Shown in pieces: positions 61,907 to 64,000 of a DNA stretch of 64,000 bases; positions within the stretch are counted from its first letter, which is position 1, and every line of letters starts with the position of its first letter. The notes under the pieces are model-generated. The model was not told the DNA's origin and searched no databases. It saw only the letters and a list, made by a program, of their open reading frames with translations. This stretch comes from an uncultured Candidatus Melainabacteria bacterium. GTDB taxonomy: Bacteria > Cyanobacteriota > Vampirovibrionia > Gastranaerophilales > Gastranaerophilaceae. The DNA lies in contig CAKVDZ010000002.1 of assembly GCA_934728585.1 (NCBI GenBank), forward strand, positions 124,001 through 188,000. Reading direction: 5' to 3'. The translations under genes and the position numbers were made by a program.

Positions 61907-62725
61907 ATGATACACCCATCAGCAATTGTTCATGAATCTGCTAAGATTGCAGAAGACGCTTACATCGGACCAAACGTTGTAATCGGCGAAAACGTAGTAA
62001 TTGGTAGCGGAACAAGAGTTATTGCAAACGCATTTATAGAATTTGCAGAAATTGGCAAAAATTGTACAATCAGCCCATTTGCAACAATCGGTTCAGAACC
62101 TCAAGATTTAGGATACAAGGGCGAACCTACAAAGGTTATAATTGGTGATGATGTAATTATAAAAGAAAATGCAACAGTTCACAGAGGTGCAGCTTGCGGA
62201 GATTTCACAACTCGTATCGGTAACAAATGTCTATTAATGGCAGGTACTCACGTAGCTCACAATTGCGTTTTAGCTGATCAAGTAATTATGGCAAACCTTG
62301 CAACACTTGGCGGACATTGCCACGTAGGATTTGGCGCTTGGTTAGGCGGAATGACAGTTTTCCACCAAAATGTAAGAATTGGTGATATGGCTATTATTAG
62401 CGGTTTTTCTGCTTCAAGACAAGATATTTTACCTTACTCAAAAGGTGAAGGCAGACCACCTGTTCCATCAGGCTTAAACGTAGTTGCAATGCGCAGACGC
62501 GGGGTTTCTAAAGAGGATAGAATAAACACAAATGAAGCCTTCAAACTTTTAGTTTCACCTGAATATAATACAACTCAGGCAATTGAAAAAATTAAAGAAA
62601 CAATTCCAATGAACGAATATATAGAAAATATGATTAAATTTATTCAAGACTCAAAGCGCGGAGTTCTGCTAAAATCACACAAAACAGGACATCACAGTTT
62701 AGAAGCCGAAGATATTGAAGAATAA
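61907..62725 (+). CDS. lpxA: Acyl-ACP:UDP-N-acetylglucosamine O-acyltransferase
   Basis: LpxA catalyses the first step of lipid A synthesis. The sequence opens MIHPSAIVHESAKIAEDAYI and runs through hexapeptide repeats, with SEPQDLGYKGEPTKVIIGDD and the catalytic-His region GTHVAHNCVLADQV. The C-terminal helical cap is complete (length 272). It has its own transcription start region with a TATAAT at 61871-61876 and SD CAGGAG, because a terminator precedes it. No lpxB follows. Confidence 0.95.
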   Translation: MIHPSAIVHESAKIAEDAYIGPNVVIGENVVIGSGTRVIANAFIEFAEIGKNCTISPFATIGSEPQDLGYKGEPTKVIIGDDVIIKENATVHRGAACGDFTTRIGNKCLLMAGTHVAHNCVLADQVIMANLATLGGHCHVGFGAWLGGMTVFHQNVRIGDMAIISGFSASRQDILPYSKGEGRPPVPSGLNVVAMRRRGVSKEDRINTNEAFKLLVSPEYNTTQAIEKIKETIPMNEYIENMIKFIQDSKRGVLLKSHKTGHHSLEAEDIEE

Positions 62726-62740
62726 ACTTAAAATTTTCAA

Positions 62741-62781
62741 AAAAAGGTTCGGATTTACAATAAGTAAATCCGAACCTTTTT
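62741..62781. terminator. Bidirectional terminator between lpxA and prepilin
   Basis: An 18-bp perfect stem (62741-62758 with 62764-62781), core GGTTCGGATTTAC, is flanked by A and T runs and serves both convergent genes. Confidence 0.88.
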
Positions 62782-62807
62782 AAAATATAAATAATAAATA
62801 TAATTGA

Positions 62808-63788
62808 CTATTTGCAAGATGTATTTGTTGTCCAGTCAAGTGTTGTACCGTTTGGACAATTGCCACCAATTTCTTTTGTATCTACTTTCAAATAATCCAT
62901 ATTACCATTTCTGATTACCCAACAAGTAACTGCAAGAGGTGTAGAAAAAAGAAATAACTCAGATTCATCTACATCATAATTACATCCCTGTGGAACAATT
63001 CCATCATTAGTAACTTCAAACCAAAATTGATCATAACCTAAGTCATTTTTACCCTTATTTGGACCATCAATATCAACATATATAGTGTAAGTCTCCATTG
63101 CCATTGCTGTACCATCTGCTGTTATTATTGAATAACCACCTCCGTCTTTATAACAAGTATTATTATCACTATTATCAACTACACCACAATCTTTTGATAC
63201 CTTCAAAAATTCAGTCAGACGTTGTCCAATTCGTTTTCGTTGATCGGCATATTCACTTAGCCCAGTAAACCACGTATCATAAGGTCCATAAACTGCTGTT
63301 GCACGACCAAATGCGTCTTCTAAGTTTGAATAAATTTTCTTTACCTTTGCGACTTTTTCTCTGTCGCCTGTCGATTGATTTAAGTTCGGAATAGTCAACG
63401 CCGCAACCACACCAATAATGCCCATTACAACAAGCGTTTCGGCGAGAGTAAAAGCGATAGCCTTCACTAGTGAGTTGTGAGCGGATTTTGCGTAGGGCGC
63501 CGTGTGAGCAAAGCGAACCCAGCCCGAAGTAGCGAGGACATTGCGAATGACAACGCTAGTGAAATGAGCAACTTGTCCGAGTGAAGCAATAATCCAAGAC
63601 AGTTGTGAGTCGACTTTATTGTCATTTGATTGTTTCTTATTTGTCAGTTCACCATTCACAAACGACAATTCACGACACTTCTTTTTTATGCTCTCAAAAA
63701 ATCTTTTTACTAAATCTGGGAAAGTAGCACTAATACTAGGTTTTACCCCTACCCGAGGTTGTAATTCTGCATTTATAATGTTTTTCAT
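62808..63788 (-). CDS. Type IV prepilin / pseudopilin-like protein with 112-residue leader
   Basis: The signal AIA-FTLAETLVVMGIIGVVAA and the following NLNQSTGDREKVAK are identical to the copy at 27406-28302. The mature part has SKDCGVVDNSDNNTC, a VDIDGPNKGKN loop and a C-terminal WVIRNGNMDYLKV...NTSCK. The leader is 112 residues: the first 60 match the other copy closely, then 38 extra residues (SWIIASLGQVAHFT...) derive from a GC-richer insertion. SD AAGGAAAAAAG precedes the ATG at 63788. Cleavage would need a prepilin peptidase accepting a very long leader. Confidence 0.85.
   Translation of the reverse strand: MKNIINAELQPRVGVKPSISATFPDLVKRFFESIKKKCRELSFVNGELTNKKQSNDNKVDSQLSWIIASLGQVAHFTSVVIRNVLATSGWVRFAHTAPYAKSAHNSLVKAIAFTLAETLVVMGIIGVVAALTIPNLNQSTGDREKVAKVKKIYSNLEDAFGRATAVYGPYDTWFTGLSEYADQRKRIGQRLTEFLKVSKDCGVVDNSDNNTCYKDGGGYSIITADGTAMAMETYTIYVDIDGPNKGKNDLGYDQFWFEVTNDGIVPQGCNYDVDESELFLFSTPLAVTCWVIRNGNMDYLKVDTKEIGGNCPNGTTLDWTTNTSCK
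63473..63609. repeat. GC-richer insertion flanked by 9-base direct repeats, inside a prepilin gene
   Basis: AGTTGTGAG occurs at 63473-63481 and again at 63601-63609. The 119 bases between are clearly richer in GC than the gene around them and absent from the paralogue at 28k, where the same point holds a short CTCAC-rich stretch. The net length difference between paralogues is 114 bases, so the frame is kept. Confidence 0.6.
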
Positions 63789-64000
63789 GTCTTTTTTCCT
63801 TATTTTTTTTACCAGTATATATTATTTAATCACGTTTTAAAAGTAGTTTATTAAAAAAATTTATATTTCTTTAAATTAAGAACTGTTATTACAATTGCAA
63901 TATGTTTCCCACTATGCACTACGTTGTTGCTATACTTTTTTGCATATTTTACAATTGCGCACAAAGTGCTATGTCTCTTCTTCAATAAAATATTTTGGTC

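Overview
The window looks like a chromosomal contig from an AT-rich, diderm, probably anaerobic gut bacterium. My best guess is Gastranaerophilales, the non-photosynthetic Melainabacteria/Vampirovibrionia sister group of Cyanobacteria. Four things point there: a lipid A cluster (lpxD-lpxC-fabZ-lpxA) beside a heptose adenylyltransferase, rubrerythrin and FeoAB typical of anaerobes, many low-GC genes with clear Shine-Dalgarno sites, and three prepilin-like genes with an almost identical FTLAETLVVMG segment and conserved NLNQSTGDREKVAK. The taxonomic placement is inference from gene content; no rRNA is present.

Layout. 1-5.8 kb: an edge-truncated large protein, a histidine phosphatase with an altered RHG motif, a multi-pass GT-C-like membrane protein and manC. 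5.9-9.2 kb: rplS-rbgA-rnhB-matrixin metalloprotease, overlapping end to end, with convergent rsmI. 9.2-12.3 kb: a frameshifted prepilin, a Cys-cluster protein, a methyltransferase and tpiA. 12.4-17.9 kb: the fatty-acid operon (yceD-rpmF-plsX-fabD-fabG-acpP-fabF), with no fabH. 18-31 kb: surE, tRNA-fMet, a MarR/cupin pair with matched operators, a broken TauE gene, trpS, a zincin-type protein, MATE, a second prepilin with a G9 tract, gltX, and a small Cys-rich protein whose ribosome-binding site lies in a hairpin. 31-41 kb: ADP-forming acyl-CoA synthetase, a radical SAM protein, dnaB, tRNA-Gly, rubrerythrin, a Cache-GGDEF-EAL protein and FeoAB. 41-44.5 kb: a dTDP-amino-sugar trio and an unknown gene. 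44.7-48.8 kb: a WYL regulator followed by a 1027-residue helicase fused to an Fe-S nuclease. 49-55.7 kb: the accessory heart of the window. 56-62.7 kb: tRNA-Leu, an RNase HIII catalytic domain, dapB-asd-rfaE2-lpxD-lpxC-fabZ and lpxA. 62.8-63.8 kb: a third prepilin.

The most interesting region is 49.9-55.7 kb. It holds two partly duplicated modules. Each has a divergent HTH-regulator head, a minus-strand effector-like gene and a convergent plus-strand partner that is secreted or membrane-bound. Module A carries an intact 311-residue protein that joins a phage MuF-like cysteine domain to an M23 peptidoglycan hydrolase. Module B carries a frameshifted alternative effector with a membrane-protein partner, then a headless M23 cassette with its own secreted partner. 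Three blocks of near-identical DNA (control region, linker, partner promoter) frame variable payloads. That architecture fits a polymorphic toxin/immunity locus that swaps cassettes. Toxicity and immunity are inferred from layout, not shown by the sequence.

How the genes work together: the housekeeping genes form coherent sets for fatty acid and phospholipid precursors (plsX-fabF), lipid A (lpx/fabZ), diaminopimelate (dapB, asd) and surface sugars (manC, fdtA/fdtB-like, glycosyltransferase). These fit a diderm cell with lipid A and decorated surface polysaccharide.
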